Below, piece by piece: positions 55,970-64,000 of a DNA stretch of 64,000 nt. Both the position numbers and the translations under genes were made by a program. The stretch comes from Pirellulaceae bacterium. Its GTDB lineage: Bacteria > Planctomycetota > Planctomycetia > Pirellulales > Pirellulaceae. Within the stretch, counting starts at the first letter, position 1, and every line of letters starts with the position of its first letter. The DNA lies in contig BPJU01000004.1 in the NCBI GenBank assembly GCA_026004775.1, positions 248,001-312,000 of the forward strand. The letters run 5' to 3'. The notes below the pieces were generated by a model that made no database searches, was not told the DNA's origin, and saw only the letters and a program-made list of their open reading frames with translations.

Positions 55970-56938
55970 TCATCGGAGGGTTGGGCTGCGGGCGGCAACT
56001 GCTCCCGGCCGTCCGCCTTCCCACACGGTAAACTCGGCCCACACAGGCAGATGATCCGAGATTTCCAGGGCCTGTTCCAGCGTCAGGTTGAACTCGCGCA
56101 TAAAATCCCACACGCCCGCCCTCCCGGTAAACTCCACGGTGGCCTGACGGTGAAAAACGAGGTTGTCGTACTGTGCAGTACCCCGCGTATTCGTGGGAAC
56201 CCCAACCACGGCACACTCCATGCCGGGAATGGCTCGCAGCGGGCCCAGCCGCTGATCATCCACGTTGAAGTCACCCAACAATATCACATCGTCCTCGCCG
56301 CGGCCGTCGTTCAACACGACGCGATACACCTGCGCCAGGTGCCGAACTTCGTATTCTGCAATATCCGGGTCGGTGTGAACATTCACCAATGTGAAAGTGA
56401 AGGCCTGATCAGGTGGCGGCCCTCGTACGCGGAACCACGCCACCAGCGGTTCGCGTACTAAAAGATCGTCCGGATCGTCAATGGTGTAGAGTTGGCTGCG
56501 GTCGACTTCAATGGTTTCCTGATCGAATAGGAAGGCATATTGTTCGGGGTTGGAGGCGTTCGGGCCGCGCGGCAGCCGCGGTCCGATCACATAGTCGTAT
56601 TTACGGCCTGTGGCGTTGACGACTTCCAGAAAGCGGGGCAGTATGTCCTGGTCCCGCGAACGAATCTCCTGAATGGCCACTACGTCAAACTGGCGCACGA
56701 TCCGTGCCAGATACTCCACCACATGGGGTTTGTTGAGCTTGGCAGTGCCGAAGACTTGGATGTTGAATGTCGCAATGCGGATAGTCGCGGCTGGCCGTAC
56801 CGCCGGAGAATCAGCCGAGGAAGCACCACGAGGAACGACGCGCAGTGCGTCCCAGCCCGCAATGTCGTATTTCTGAAAGAATTGCCAGCCCAGGTAACCG
56901 AGAGCGGCGAGAGCCAGTAAGGCAAGCGTCCTTCGCAC
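55970..56938 (-). CDS. Exported endonuclease/exonuclease/phosphatase (DNase I-like)
   Basis: A 322-residue protein with a GTG start at 56938, AAAGGAG 6 bases upstream, and an N-terminal membrane segment (RRTLALLALAALGYLGWQFF). The DNase I-like fold is complete: IATFNIQVFG, VVAIQEIRSRD (Glu), VNVHTDPD, DVILLGDFNVDD (Asp, Asn) and ISDHLPVWAEF (Asp, His). Such enzymes cleave DNA, RNA or phosphoinositides. The membrane anchor suggests action outside the cytoplasm. Its 3' end is 44 bases past the convergent vWA gene. Confidence 0.87.
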   Translation of the reverse strand: MRRTLALLALAALGYLGWQFFQKYDIAGWDALRVVPRGASSADSPAVRPAATIRIATFNIQVFGTAKLNKPHVVEYLARIVRQFDVVAIQEIRSRDQDILPRFLEVVNATGRKYDYVIGPRLPRGPNASNPEQYAFLFDQETIEVDRSQLYTIDDPDDLLVREPLVAWFRVRGPPPDQAFTFTLVNVHTDPDIAEYEVRHLAQVYRVVLNDGRGEDDVILLGDFNVDDQRLGPLRAIPGMECAVVGVPTNTRGTAQYDNLVFHRQATVEFTGRAGVWDFMREFNLTLEQALEISDHLPVWAEFTVWEGGRPGAVAARSPTLR

Positions 56939-57274
56939 CCAGCACTCCTTTGCCTGTCACGTGGCACCTTGCGTCCGCCATGGGTTGCGCAATCGCGAGG
57001 GCAAGAAACTAGCGGAAATGTATCGCCGGGTCCAGGCCAATTTCGACGCGGTCAGCAACGCAAGAAAGCGGACCGAAAAGCTGAGCACGGCACCCGGAGG
57101 CCAGAGACATCACCTTCCGCCAAACGGCAACGGACCGCGCCGCATTCAGAAGAAACGTGGTCAGCAAAAGCACCCGCGAATTGTCGCGGCGCCGGTCCAG
57201 CCCAACCATAGCGGAACTGTCGACGCCGGCAAGCCCTTCCCACGGTGATCGGTAGCACGAAGAGACGATGTAAT
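56939..57274. other. Intergenic region without recognisable content
   Basis: It lies between two leftward genes and should hold the promoter of the DNase I-like gene. I see no repeat, hairpin or credible gene. Confidence 0.4.
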
Positions 57275-58882
57275 TCAGGCAGCTTGAACCAGAGATCCGA
57301 CCGCTTTAAGCCGCCACCGCAACCTGCCTTCGCCCAACACCGCCAGAGCGATACGGTCCTCCAGATTCGGTCGAAACACCGTCAAAATCAACAGGGGTAG
57401 ATACCAGGCGAGGTAAATACCGCCTTGCGTACCATGCCAGAATTGAGTCGATATCATTACGGCGGCTGAACAGCTCATCAATGTCCCCAGGTTTTTTTGG
57501 GCAGGCCACAACGCCAAAGTAAAGCTCAACACGATAAACAGCGCCATGACGGGTATCCGGTAGAGCGGGTTCCATCCCAAGCCCCACAGTCCCTCCAGGC
57601 CGCCGGTTCGAGGCGCAAAAATGCCGAACATCACGCGTACTTTTTCGGCGAACGAGGCGAAATCGGCCGACACCAGGGCTAACGAACCGACCAGCAACGC
57701 GAGCATCGACAGAAGCCCGATCAGGAATCGTACCAGCCCTCGCCGCCAATAAAAGCTGATCCACAACGGTAACAAAAACAATGGATAGTAAACCGTACCG
57801 GCTGCCAACCCCAAACAGACGCCTGCCACCAGAGGCCTGCGGTAACACAGGATCGCCCAAACCAACAGAGCTCCGGGTAAGGCATGATCCACCCGCCCGG
57901 TCATAACGGCGGTATAGGGTATCATCAGATAGAGCGTAGCCATCCCGATACCGGTATGCCAATTGTTGAAATGCCGAGCACCGATAGCTACCAATCCGAG
58001 AACGATCATGGCATGCGCCAGGATGGCCATGGCCTTGGCGGCATTGACAAGAGGAACGACATCCTGAGGGGTCGTTTCGGCACGCGTTACCGTCGGCAAG
58101 CTCGGCAGCAGACTGAGCAGAGCGTACGACGGGCCGTGACGGCGCAGACTTAATCCATGATCACCCTGGTCTTTGCGAAGCAATAGGGAGACGGCATTGC
58201 GCGGCCCTTGCAAGTCGTCGTCTGTGGGAACACTGGCCAGAACATTGGCCATGAGAAAAACGAACAAGGCTGAACCGATCCAGACCAGACCGCCGATCGA
58301 CAGGTTGGGCTCCAGCAATGGGCGGCGGACCATGGTGCAGTCGATCAACATCCGTAGCAACCAGAAGGCACCGACCGTCAGCAGCCACAAATAGCCGAAC
58401 CGTTCGTTGATGACGGCTCGAGCGTACTGTCGTTCGAGCGACCCGCTGTCGTCGGCTTGCAATGCCACGAGTACCGGAGGACGGCCAAGCGGCGGCATGA
58501 TCGAGTCGTCTTCGGCAACCGGCTGGTCAGCCGAGTCGTCTTCGGCCGGGACAGGATTCGGAGCACGGTCCGCCTGGGCCGAAAGGCCGTCCGCCGCCGG
58601 CGCTGAGCTTCGCCATCGCCCGCTGTAAATGTCATCGGCCAATTCGGGAGCGGGCACTTCGCGCCCGGCCTTTTCCAGTGCGGCAATAGCCGCTTGCCGT
58701 GCTGCTCCTCCGAACTGCACCAGCAGCAGACCGGGTGACAACAACACCAGCAGAACCAGATCGAAATTGCGAACGCTCCAAAACCGATTGAACTTGAAAT
58801 ATAGGCCGATCAACAACAGCGACGACAGGTAAACCCAAGTCGCCGGATGCACTCGATGATATTGAAAAAGGATCTCGCTCAT
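57275..58882 (-). CDS. Polytopic membrane protein, possibly a dolichyl-phosphate-mannose-type glycosyltransferase
   Basis: A 535-residue protein. ATG 58882 (MSEILFQYHRVHP) follows GGAGG at 8 bases and I use it over the frame start 66 bases upstream. At least ten hydrophobic segments are visible, including VYLSSLLLIGLYF, FDLVLLVLLSPGLLLVQF and a block of helices from MIVLGLVAIGARH to the end. A segment MIPYTAVMTGRVDHALPGALLVWAILCYRR in the middle resembles the GT-C type, but the catalytic Asp motifs near the first loop are not clear. The N-terminal 130 residues contain a hydrophilic insert. Family unsure. It is the last gene of the leftward YTV-TPR-YbaK group. Confidence 0.65.
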   Translation of the reverse strand: MSEILFQYHRVHPATWVYLSSLLLIGLYFKFNRFWSVRNFDLVLLVLLSPGLLLVQFGGAARQAAIAALEKAGREVPAPELADDIYSGRWRSSAPAADGLSAQADRAPNPVPAEDDSADQPVAEDDSIMPPLGRPPVLVALQADDSGSLERQYARAVINERFGYLWLLTVGAFWLLRMLIDCTMVRRPLLEPNLSIGGLVWIGSALFVFLMANVLASVPTDDDLQGPRNAVSLLLRKDQGDHGLSLRRHGPSYALLSLLPSLPTVTRAETTPQDVVPLVNAAKAMAILAHAMIVLGLVAIGARHFNNWHTGIGMATLYLMIPYTAVMTGRVDHALPGALLVWAILCYRRPLVAGVCLGLAAGTVYYPLFLLPLWISFYWRRGLVRFLIGLLSMLALLVGSLALVSADFASFAEKVRVMFGIFAPRTGGLEGLWGLGWNPLYRIPVMALFIVLSFTLALWPAQKNLGTLMSCSAAVMISTQFWHGTQGGIYLAWYLPLLILTVFRPNLEDRIALAVLGEGRLRWRLKAVGSLVQAA

Positions 58883-58956
58883 AGCCCTCGCCTCCGCCCC
58901 GCCTCGCGGAGTCTCCCATTTCAAATAGGATAAAGGAGCGGAAGCCACCTGCCTAG

Positions 58957-59475
58957 TTATTCAGCCGCTTCATCCGGCGCAACGGCGAAATGGCCCACCA
59001 CCGGCTGTTCCACCCGCAAATAGTCGTCCACGCCGATGGATAACGATACGCTGTGGTCTCCCGCATTGAAGTTAATACGCGGTTCCCGGGTCAGAAGCTC
59101 GTCACAATACGTCTTCAGTCCAAACAAACTTCCAAAGGGTGGGATGGCTCCTGGACGCAGTCGCGTCCACTGCCAGACCTCTTCGACCGAGGCGAATCGC
59201 AAATGCCGGGAACCGAGCATTCGGCGTACCAGCCGATTGGCGAGCCGGCAATGCGCCGGCAGCACAAACAAGGCGAAGCGATCATCCAGCTTGCACACCA
59301 GAGCTTTGGCACCGCTGCAAAGCGACGTTCCGCGTACGCGAGCGGCTTCTTCACTTGTGTAAACCGGCGGGTGCTCCATGCGCGTGTAGCGAACCTGGTG
59401 GTCATCCAGAAGCCGGATCAAGCGATCATGCACCGAAGCATCCGCCTCTGATGGGGTAGGTTGCTCGATCGCCAT
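58957..59475 (-). CDS. YbaK/EbsC-type aminoacyl-tRNA deacylase
   Basis: A 172-residue protein that would hydrolyse mischarged tRNAs. It shows YTRMEHPPVYTSEEAARVRG and the central GAKALVCKLDDRFALFVLPA with the invariant Lys, then PGAIPPFGSLFGLKTYCDELL, which is the family's GxxxPxG region. Its ATG (59475) directly follows the TAA of the upstream TPR gene, so translational coupling is likely. Which tRNA is edited cannot be judged. Confidence 0.9.
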   Translation of the reverse strand: MAIEQPTPSEADASVHDRLIRLLDDHQVRYTRMEHPPVYTSEEAARVRGTSLCSGAKALVCKLDDRFALFVLPAHCRLANRLVRRMLGSRHLRFASVEEVWQWTRLRPGAIPPFGSLFGLKTYCDELLTREPRINFNAGDHSVSLSIGVDDYLRVEQPVVGHFAVAPDEAAE

Positions 59476-60405
59476 TTAAGCCAACTCCCCCTGATCCGAC
59501 GCCGCTGTTTCCAGCCGCTGCTGGGCCATCTCCGCCCAAGGACTTTCTGGTGCCAGTTCCAGGAACCGCCGCCAGTATTCTTCGGCCTGCGAAGATTTCC
59601 CCGAATCGTCCAGCAGCCGTGCCAAGTGATAATAGACATCAGCGAAATCCGGAGCCAACTGGCGCGCCCCTTCCAGGGCGGCGACGGCCAGATCCAGTTG
59701 TCCCAGTTCGGCCAGGACACACCCCAAGTTGGCCCGTGCTTCGACGAAATCCTCTTCGATCTCCAGCGCCATGTAGTAGCGCTCGCGAGCCGCAGCGACG
59801 TCGCCCATTCGGTACAACACCTCGGCCAGTTGGAAACACCATTCGGCTCGCGGCCCGGCCATGGCCAAGGCGGTGCGGTAAGCCTGCACGGCCTGCTCCC
59901 ATTGGCCCAGCTCCTCACACTCACCGGCCCACTCCAGCAATTCGTCCAAGGTCGCCGGCAGCACATCTCTCGACGTGTCCCCCTCCGGGAGCAATAAGAC
60001 CGAATTCTGAACCGAACCGGCGGTATCCAGAAGCTGATCGAAATCGAGCCACATCTGGCCGCTAGTGTCTTGCCACTTCTGGTCGCTGCGCACCAGTAAC
60101 CGCCCGGCAACTACCTTTACTTCCAATTCGTCAAGGGCCGAGCTGGATAAGGAACGTTGAGCGAGGAAGCGAGCCAGCGCCCGTTCGGCTGCCAGCGGCT
60201 TGGAAGTTTGGGAGAACCACCGGTGCAGGCGTCGCGATCGCGCGACCGCTTGAAAATCAAAAAAAGCCAGACGGCCCACGAGCCGCACCGGCTGCAAAAA
60301 GCCACGGCGCTGCCAGCGACGTACCGCCAGCACCGACACACCCACCAGCGCGCCGATCATGCCCGGCGTATAGAAACGCCGGATCATCGACGAGTCGTCT
60401 TCCAT
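59476..60405 (-). CDS. MerR-type HTH fused to tetratricopeptide repeats
   Basis: A 309-residue protein starting at ATG 60405 (MEDDSSMIRRF); a TTG upstream is possible but GAGGA lies 10 bases before this ATG. The first 70 residues, RRFYTPGMIGALVGVSVLAVRRWQRRGFLQPVRLVGRLAFFDF read in pieces, form a MerR-like winged helix that binds DNA. From about residue 150 there are four or more TPR units (WEQAVQAYRTALAM, EARANLGCVLAELGQLDLAVAALEGA, YYHLARLLDDSGKSSQAEEYW). The combination suggests a DNA-bound adaptor. It is the first of a likely three-gene unit with YbaK and the membrane protein. Confidence 0.83.
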   Translation of the reverse strand: MEDDSSMIRRFYTPGMIGALVGVSVLAVRRWQRRGFLQPVRLVGRLAFFDFQAVARSRRLHRWFSQTSKPLAAERALARFLAQRSLSSSALDELEVKVVAGRLLVRSDQKWQDTSGQMWLDFDQLLDTAGSVQNSVLLLPEGDTSRDVLPATLDELLEWAGECEELGQWEQAVQAYRTALAMAGPRAEWCFQLAEVLYRMGDVAAARERYYMALEIEEDFVEARANLGCVLAELGQLDLAVAALEGARQLAPDFADVYYHLARLLDDSGKSSQAEEYWRRFLELAPESPWAEMAQQRLETAASDQGELA

Positions 60406-60521
60406 CAACAACGGATCCTCACCCGCCAAACGCTCCCGGATAACCTGTCTGTCGCCGTGTATCCCCTGGGACACCCCCAATGGGAGCGCGTTTTGAACCG
60501 GCTCCCCACGTCCGTTTTACA

Positions 60522-62045
60522 TCATGCGGACGTCGGCGTCTGAGGATTTTTGGGCGGATTTTCCGGGGGGCTTAAGTCAAGCCGCTTCGCCGGCTCCTGC
60601 GGCTGCCCGGCCGGAGCTGCACCGGACGGCGCGGGCGGCGCCGCTCCACTCGGCGCGCCTGGTGACTTAGAAGCGCCGGGTGTCCCGTTCGTTTCACTCT
60701 TGGACGGAAGACTGGGCGGCATTTCGGAGGACTCCTTCTGGTTTGCCTCCGACGGCTTCGCCTCCGCCGGCGCTTTTTCGGGTGACTTCTCCTGCGGCGG
60801 AGCCTCCACCGGCACGCGCTGGAGCGTCGTACGCGGAGGTTCGCTGGTGGGAGGCAGCACGACCGTCGGAGGTAAGGTGCTCAAGGGCATACAGCCACCT
60901 ACGGGCACGCGCGTTACGACCGTGCGCGGAACCCAACGAGTCGTTTCATACGGTACCCATTTGGCTACCGTGCGCGGCTCACGGATTGTCCGCGTCTCCT
61001 CAATCATCCGCAACACCTGGACCGGCACCTGCTCGGTCCGCTGTTCATACTCGATCCGCTGCGTTTGGACCGGCACCTTCCTCACCTGTTCCTCACGCAC
61101 CCACTTCAGACGCTGCACCGGTACCTGCTCTTCAACTTCCTCCACTACCGGACGCTGCACCGTATAGGGTACCTCACGCACCTCCTCAACCGCCTCCCAC
61201 CGCGTCTGCTGCACCGGCACCTTTTCCACCACAACTTCATCCACGTAGCGGGTCACCTGGACGGGAGTCTGCTGGACAATGGTCTTCGGCATGTACGTGG
61301 TGACAGGAACCTGCTGCGCAACCAGGTTGGGAACGTACTGGCGGTACGTCTGGATCCGCGGTGGATCCTGGACTTGCACCCAGTGCAGGCCGCGGCGACG
61401 GTATACGTTGTAGCCGGTGCTCGGATCAAAATAGTAGCCGGGGGGCAGCCATCGGAGTTGATTACGCACCGAACCCGGTACAACCGTCTGGAAATCGACG
61501 AAACTGCCCTGATCCACCCATTGCGTAGCGGTAGTTACCACCGGTTCATAAGCGATATACTGCTGTTGCTGGAACTGCGTTTCCACCACCGGCCGGCGCA
61601 CTACACGCTGCTGCTCCTGCTCAACCGTCTCCACCACCGGTCGATAGGTCACGACCCGCTCCTGACGCGAGGCGGTTTCGGTAACGTAGCGAGTTACCTG
61701 CTTCTTGCGAGTTTCATAGGTGGTTTCCCACTCGGGGCGCAAAACCGTGTGGCGTTCTTCGCGAGTCGCCGTCTCCACCACCGGCTTGGCGACCGTCACG
61801 GTGCGGGTCCGCATCTCCGTTACCCACTCGGGACGTTGCACCACCACCTGGCGGTCCTCATAGACCGTCTCGTACTGGAGTCGGTACGTCACCACACGCT
61901 CCGGCTCATATACCGTTTGATATTCGATGCGATACGTCACCCCATCCCATGTGTACTGGGCGCGTAGTGAGGGACTTACCAGAGCGGCTACCACCCACGT
62001 GGCCGGCAAAATTGCAAAAAAACCTGTCAGTCTTCGACCAGCCAT
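60522..62045 (-). CDS. YTV-repeat (PF07639) secreted protein
   Basis: A 507-residue protein. ATG 62045 (MAGRRLTGFF) follows GGAGGTGAT at the ideal distance; the frame upstream adds only 24 residues. A signal peptide (FAILPATWVVAALVSPSLRA) leads into about 380 residues built from a short repeat of the form V-x-x-x-P-x-x-x-Y/R-x-x-x-V-x-V, e.g. VYEPERVVTYRLQYETVYED, VPVQQTRWEAVEEVREVPYT. The last 100 residues are Pro/Ser/Glu-rich. The family (YTV motif) is known only from planctomycetes and its role is not known; it is probably a fibrous surface or wall protein. Confidence 0.87.
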   Translation of the reverse strand: MAGRRLTGFFAILPATWVVAALVSPSLRAQYTWDGVTYRIEYQTVYEPERVVTYRLQYETVYEDRQVVVQRPEWVTEMRTRTVTVAKPVVETATREERHTVLRPEWETTYETRKKQVTRYVTETASRQERVVTYRPVVETVEQEQQRVVRRPVVETQFQQQQYIAYEPVVTTATQWVDQGSFVDFQTVVPGSVRNQLRWLPPGYYFDPSTGYNVYRRRGLHWVQVQDPPRIQTYRQYVPNLVAQQVPVTTYMPKTIVQQTPVQVTRYVDEVVVEKVPVQQTRWEAVEEVREVPYTVQRPVVEEVEEQVPVQRLKWVREEQVRKVPVQTQRIEYEQRTEQVPVQVLRMIEETRTIREPRTVAKWVPYETTRWVPRTVVTRVPVGGCMPLSTLPPTVVLPPTSEPPRTTLQRVPVEAPPQEKSPEKAPAEAKPSEANQKESSEMPPSLPSKSETNGTPGASKSPGAPSGAAPPAPSGAAPAGQPQEPAKRLDLSPPENPPKNPQTPTSA

Positions 62046-62251
62046 ACGCCAATCACCTCCGATGCTTAGCCATACTGCTCGATTTGCCCTCGAATAACGG
62101 AGTCGATGGCCGGCCATCCCTCAGGCCGGTGCAACCCACGCGGTCGCGAACCTGAGCCTATCCTGGCGCAGTCACTCCCCGGAGACCCTCTGTCGAATTA
62201 TAGCTAATGGACCGACCGATTGCCTTGGGGTTGTAGCGGCTATTGAATCAC

Positions 62252-62290
62252 AAGTTGTTGTTATACAAAGACTTAAGAAAATAGTTTTTC
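62252..62290. repeat. AT-rich imperfect direct repeat, unit 1
   Basis: AAGTTGTTGTTATACAAAG begins the unit. It aligns without gaps to unit 2 at 62341-62379 with 30 of 39 positions equal; the spacing is 89 bases. Confidence 0.6.
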
Positions 62291-62340
62291 TTTAAAGAAT
62301 CAGCCGTGTTTTGCCGACTGAGCGAATGAGTCCGTTGCAT

Positions 62341-62379
62341 AAGTTGCTATTCTGCAAAGAGTTATGACAAAAGTTTCTC
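62341..62379. repeat. AT-rich imperfect direct repeat, unit 2
   Basis: AAGTTGCTATTCTGCAAAG begins the unit, matching unit 1. The function is not known; a double protein-binding site is possible. Confidence 0.6.
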
Positions 62380-62518
62380 TGCGCGCAATACTTTAACTAA
62401 CACGTGTGGCGTATTGATTTTTCTAAGAAGGTGGGATGCCTTTCTTGGTGGCACGAGCACGTTTCTGAATCCAAGGTTGGACTGAAAGCCGCCGCCGGAT
62501 CGGCTGCACGCCAAGCGT

Positions 62519-63574
62519 CTAATGGCTGTCAGTTGGGGCACCGAGCAACTGGAGGACTTCGGTGGCCTGAAGTCGAACGGCGCGCGGCATATCGGATCGA
62601 GCCAGTCGGCGGATGGCGACGAGTAATGGTTCGAGATCGGCGTCGGGCGCGACCTGTTTCAGCCGGACCGTAGCCGACAGGGCGGCGCTCAGTACGTCGT
62701 GGCGTTTGCGCAATTGGCCGTCCGGCGTGGTTTCTCCGGCGATGGCTTGAGGGTTATCGGGGTCGAGCATTTCTTCCAGCACCGGGATAGCTCTCGGATC
62801 GCCGCGGCGTGCCAAGCCGGTAGCTGCGTTGTAACGGGTATTCGGGTGGGCGTCGGCCAACAGCGTGGCCAATCGTTGGCGAGCTTCTTCCGTACCAAGT
62901 ACCCCCAGTGCGAAGGTGGCGGTTGCGCGCAGCGCGTCCCGAGCCATGGCGTCAGGGCCGTCACTTCGTTCGGCGGAAGCCGCCAATACAACGTCCATGA
63001 CGCCTGGGTAGTCCGCCACGGCTTGCCGGTCCCATTGGCCGGCCAACACGGCCAGAGCTTCGATGGCGCTACGGCGCACATCGACTTCTTGTAGTGAACG
63101 TTCGGTTCGGGCTGCGGTAACGAGCGCGGGAATAACATCGGGCAATTGAAATTCGCCCAGTAATCGGCACAGATAAATCCGCAGTTTCAAACGCTGGTCG
63201 CTCAAAGTGCCCGACTCGATTTCTTCCTCCAAGATCGTCGCCAGACGTTCGGCCAGTTCGGTATTGGTCTTCAGCTCCTGGTACTCCGGGTTGCGGAGCA
63301 GGTCACTCAACAGATAGGCGCTCTGCCAACTGGCGTCGTTCAGGGCCTGGATATTGTTCACCAGATCTTGGGGGTTGGTGCGTGAATTGACCAGCCAACT
63401 GAAAAAGCCCCAGATGGAGACCACGATCAGGACGATCACCAGAGGAACCAGGAAAAGCTGGATCAAGAATGATGCCGACGGCGGTTCGACCGGCGGCAGA
63501 ACCGACTCGGCTGCAATCCGCCGCTGGCTCGATTCGTCATCCCGTTCTGGTAAGCTTTTCGGCGGAACAGTCAT
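62519..63574 (-). CDS. Membrane-anchored HEAT-repeat protein
   Basis: A 351-residue protein; ATG 63574 follows GAGGG. The N-terminus is charged, with one membrane helix (FLIQLFLVPLVIVLIVVSIWGFFSWL, in two parts). The rest is helical, with HEAT-like units such as VRRSAIEALAVLAGQ, MARDALRATATFALGVLG, NTRYNAATGLARRGD and PAVRLQATEVLQLLG (the last read as PRAVRLQATEVLQLLG). It is probably a scaffold that holds partners at the membrane. Its direct partner is not known. Confidence 0.83.
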   Translation of the reverse strand: MTVPPKSLPERDDESSQRRIAAESVLPPVEPPSASFLIQLFLVPLVIVLIVVSIWGFFSWLVNSRTNPQDLVNNIQALNDASWQSAYLLSDLLRNPEYQELKTNTELAERLATILEEEIESGTLSDQRLKLRIYLCRLLGEFQLPDVIPALVTAARTERSLQEVDVRRSAIEALAVLAGQWDRQAVADYPGVMDVVLAASAERSDGPDAMARDALRATATFALGVLGTEEARQRLATLLADAHPNTRYNAATGLARRGDPRAIPVLEEMLDPDNPQAIAGETTPDGQLRKRHDVLSAALSATVRLKQVAPDADLEPLLVAIRRLARSDMPRAVRLQATEVLQLLGAPTDSH

Positions 63575-63883
63575 GCAGGGACCCTCAGTACGGCCATCTC
63601 CAAATCTTCAGTCTAACTTGTGGGCCGATGGGCCTTCCAGGGGGCGGTCGCCAAGCGCTGCGACGCGCAAAGGAGACTTTTTCGGGTGGTGGCCGTGAAG
63701 GCGTTCGTTTCGAGCTAGGAAAGTGGCCTGGTTAGTCAGTCGGCCGGGCCGCCGCTTGCGCAAGGTCGCTCGTAGTAAAGCTTGCAGCGATACCTGTGGG
63801 CAATTAGTCTGGAATGGAGAGCGGAGTTCGGCGAACGGTTTTCTCTTCTGGTGATTCCCATCGAGCTATTCCAGGAAGCGACT
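63575..63883. other. Divergent intergenic region
   Basis: It should contain promoters of the leftward HEAT gene and the rightward secreted protein at 63884. No repeat or hairpin is evident. Confidence 0.4.
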
Positions 63884-64000
63884 ATGAGCTTTGTCCGAAA
63901 AAGTGTGCTGGCGGTTGGTTGGGTGTTGGTGATCGCGGCGCCGTCGTACGGGCAACCACCCCCAATCGAAATCATTCGCACTCCTGCGTTTGAGCAGCCG
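63884..64000 (+). CDS. Secreted protein, 5' part only
   Basis: ATG 63884 lies 5 bases after AGGAAG. The 39 visible residues are a signal peptide (VRKSVLAVGWVLVIAAPSYG, cleavage probably after SYG) followed by QPPPIEIIRTPAFEQP. The gene continues past the window. The product cannot be named. Confidence 0.65.
   Translation, partial: MSFVRKSVLAVGWVLVIAAPSYGQPPPIEIIRTPAFEQP

Larger units (their letters stand above)
62046..62518. other. AT-rich intergenic region with an imperfect tandem repeat
   Basis: Between the YTV gene and the 3' end of the HEAT gene. The 62220-62400 part is much richer in A and T than its surroundings and includes a 39-base imperfect direct repeat (62252-62290 and 62341-62379, 30 of 39 matching). 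It should carry the YTV promoter. No gene is seen. Confidence 0.5.

Noticed and set aside
56961-57248. Plus-strand frame of 95 codons between the DNase I-like gene and the membrane protein gene
   Set aside because: No domain, low-complexity basic composition and no clear ribosome-binding site.
61065-61967. 300-codon plus-strand frame within the YTV gene
   Set aside because: It is the opposite strand of the valine-rich repeat, which gives long open frames by composition only.

Overview
The window looks like a chromosomal segment of a planctomycete, most likely near the Pirellulales. The evidence is the combination of a DUF1559 prepilin-like protein, a PVC-type heme-binding dehydrogenase with HEAT repeats, two DUF1080 proteins, a YTV-repeat protein, a DUF1570 protein with leucine-rich repeats, an enlarged signal peptidase I and many secreted proteins of unknown function. 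Genes are loosely packed on both strands, with few long operons. The base composition is GC-rich and even, apart from one AT-rich patch near 62.2-62.4 kb. I found no prophage, CRISPR array or rRNA. One tRNA (His, GTG) is present.

Layout. 1-0.8 kb: a partial REP-associated-transposase-like gene that seems to have lost its catalytic residues. 1.2-4.1 kb: signal peptidase I and an LptB-type ATPase. 4.2-11.2 kb: a very large secreted protein (deacetylase, FG-GAP-like repeats, PVC dehydrogenase, cytochrome c, C-terminal beta domain) broken by three single-base shifts, then two DUF1080 proteins, together suggesting exported sugar oxidation and cleavage. 11.2-16.1 kb: a tandem alpha/beta hydrolase, a small secreted protein, a small lipoprotein and DUF1559. 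16.5-17.2 kb: tRNA-His and GC-rich palindromic repeats. 17.8-23.1 kb: creatininase family, DUF1570/LRR, sugar isomerase and a secreted protein. 23.1-27.2 kb: DUF1338, class III aminotransferase and ALDH7, a plausible lysine-to-2-hydroxyglutarate route. 27.6-30.6 kb: pepF and fabH-like. 30.6-35.7 kb: Gfo/Idh oxidoreductase, NRDE protein, PQQ-propeller protein and a possible nuclease. 36-42.8 kb: pyrE, L,D-transpeptidase, rarA, an FAD reductase and mgtE. 42.8-47.7 kb: phosphatase-like protein with a CxxCH tail, a decayed stretch with an RHS remnant, HupE/UreJ, a radical SAM protein and a membrane protein. 47.8-58.9 kb: AsmA-like protein, 3'-5' exonuclease, peptidase T, glycosyltransferase, vWA protein, DNase I-like protein and a polytopic membrane protein. 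59-64 kb: YbaK, MerR-TPR, YTV protein, HEAT protein and a partial secreted protein.

A striking technical feature is that at least four genes (lptB-like, the large dehydrogenase, the FAD reductase and the radical SAM gene) carry single-base frame changes, mostly one extra base and often in a short homopolymer. I read these mainly as sequence errors, since the protein on both sides of each shift stays conserved-looking, but true decay is not excluded.

All family assignments are by eye from motifs and layout. No database search was run.
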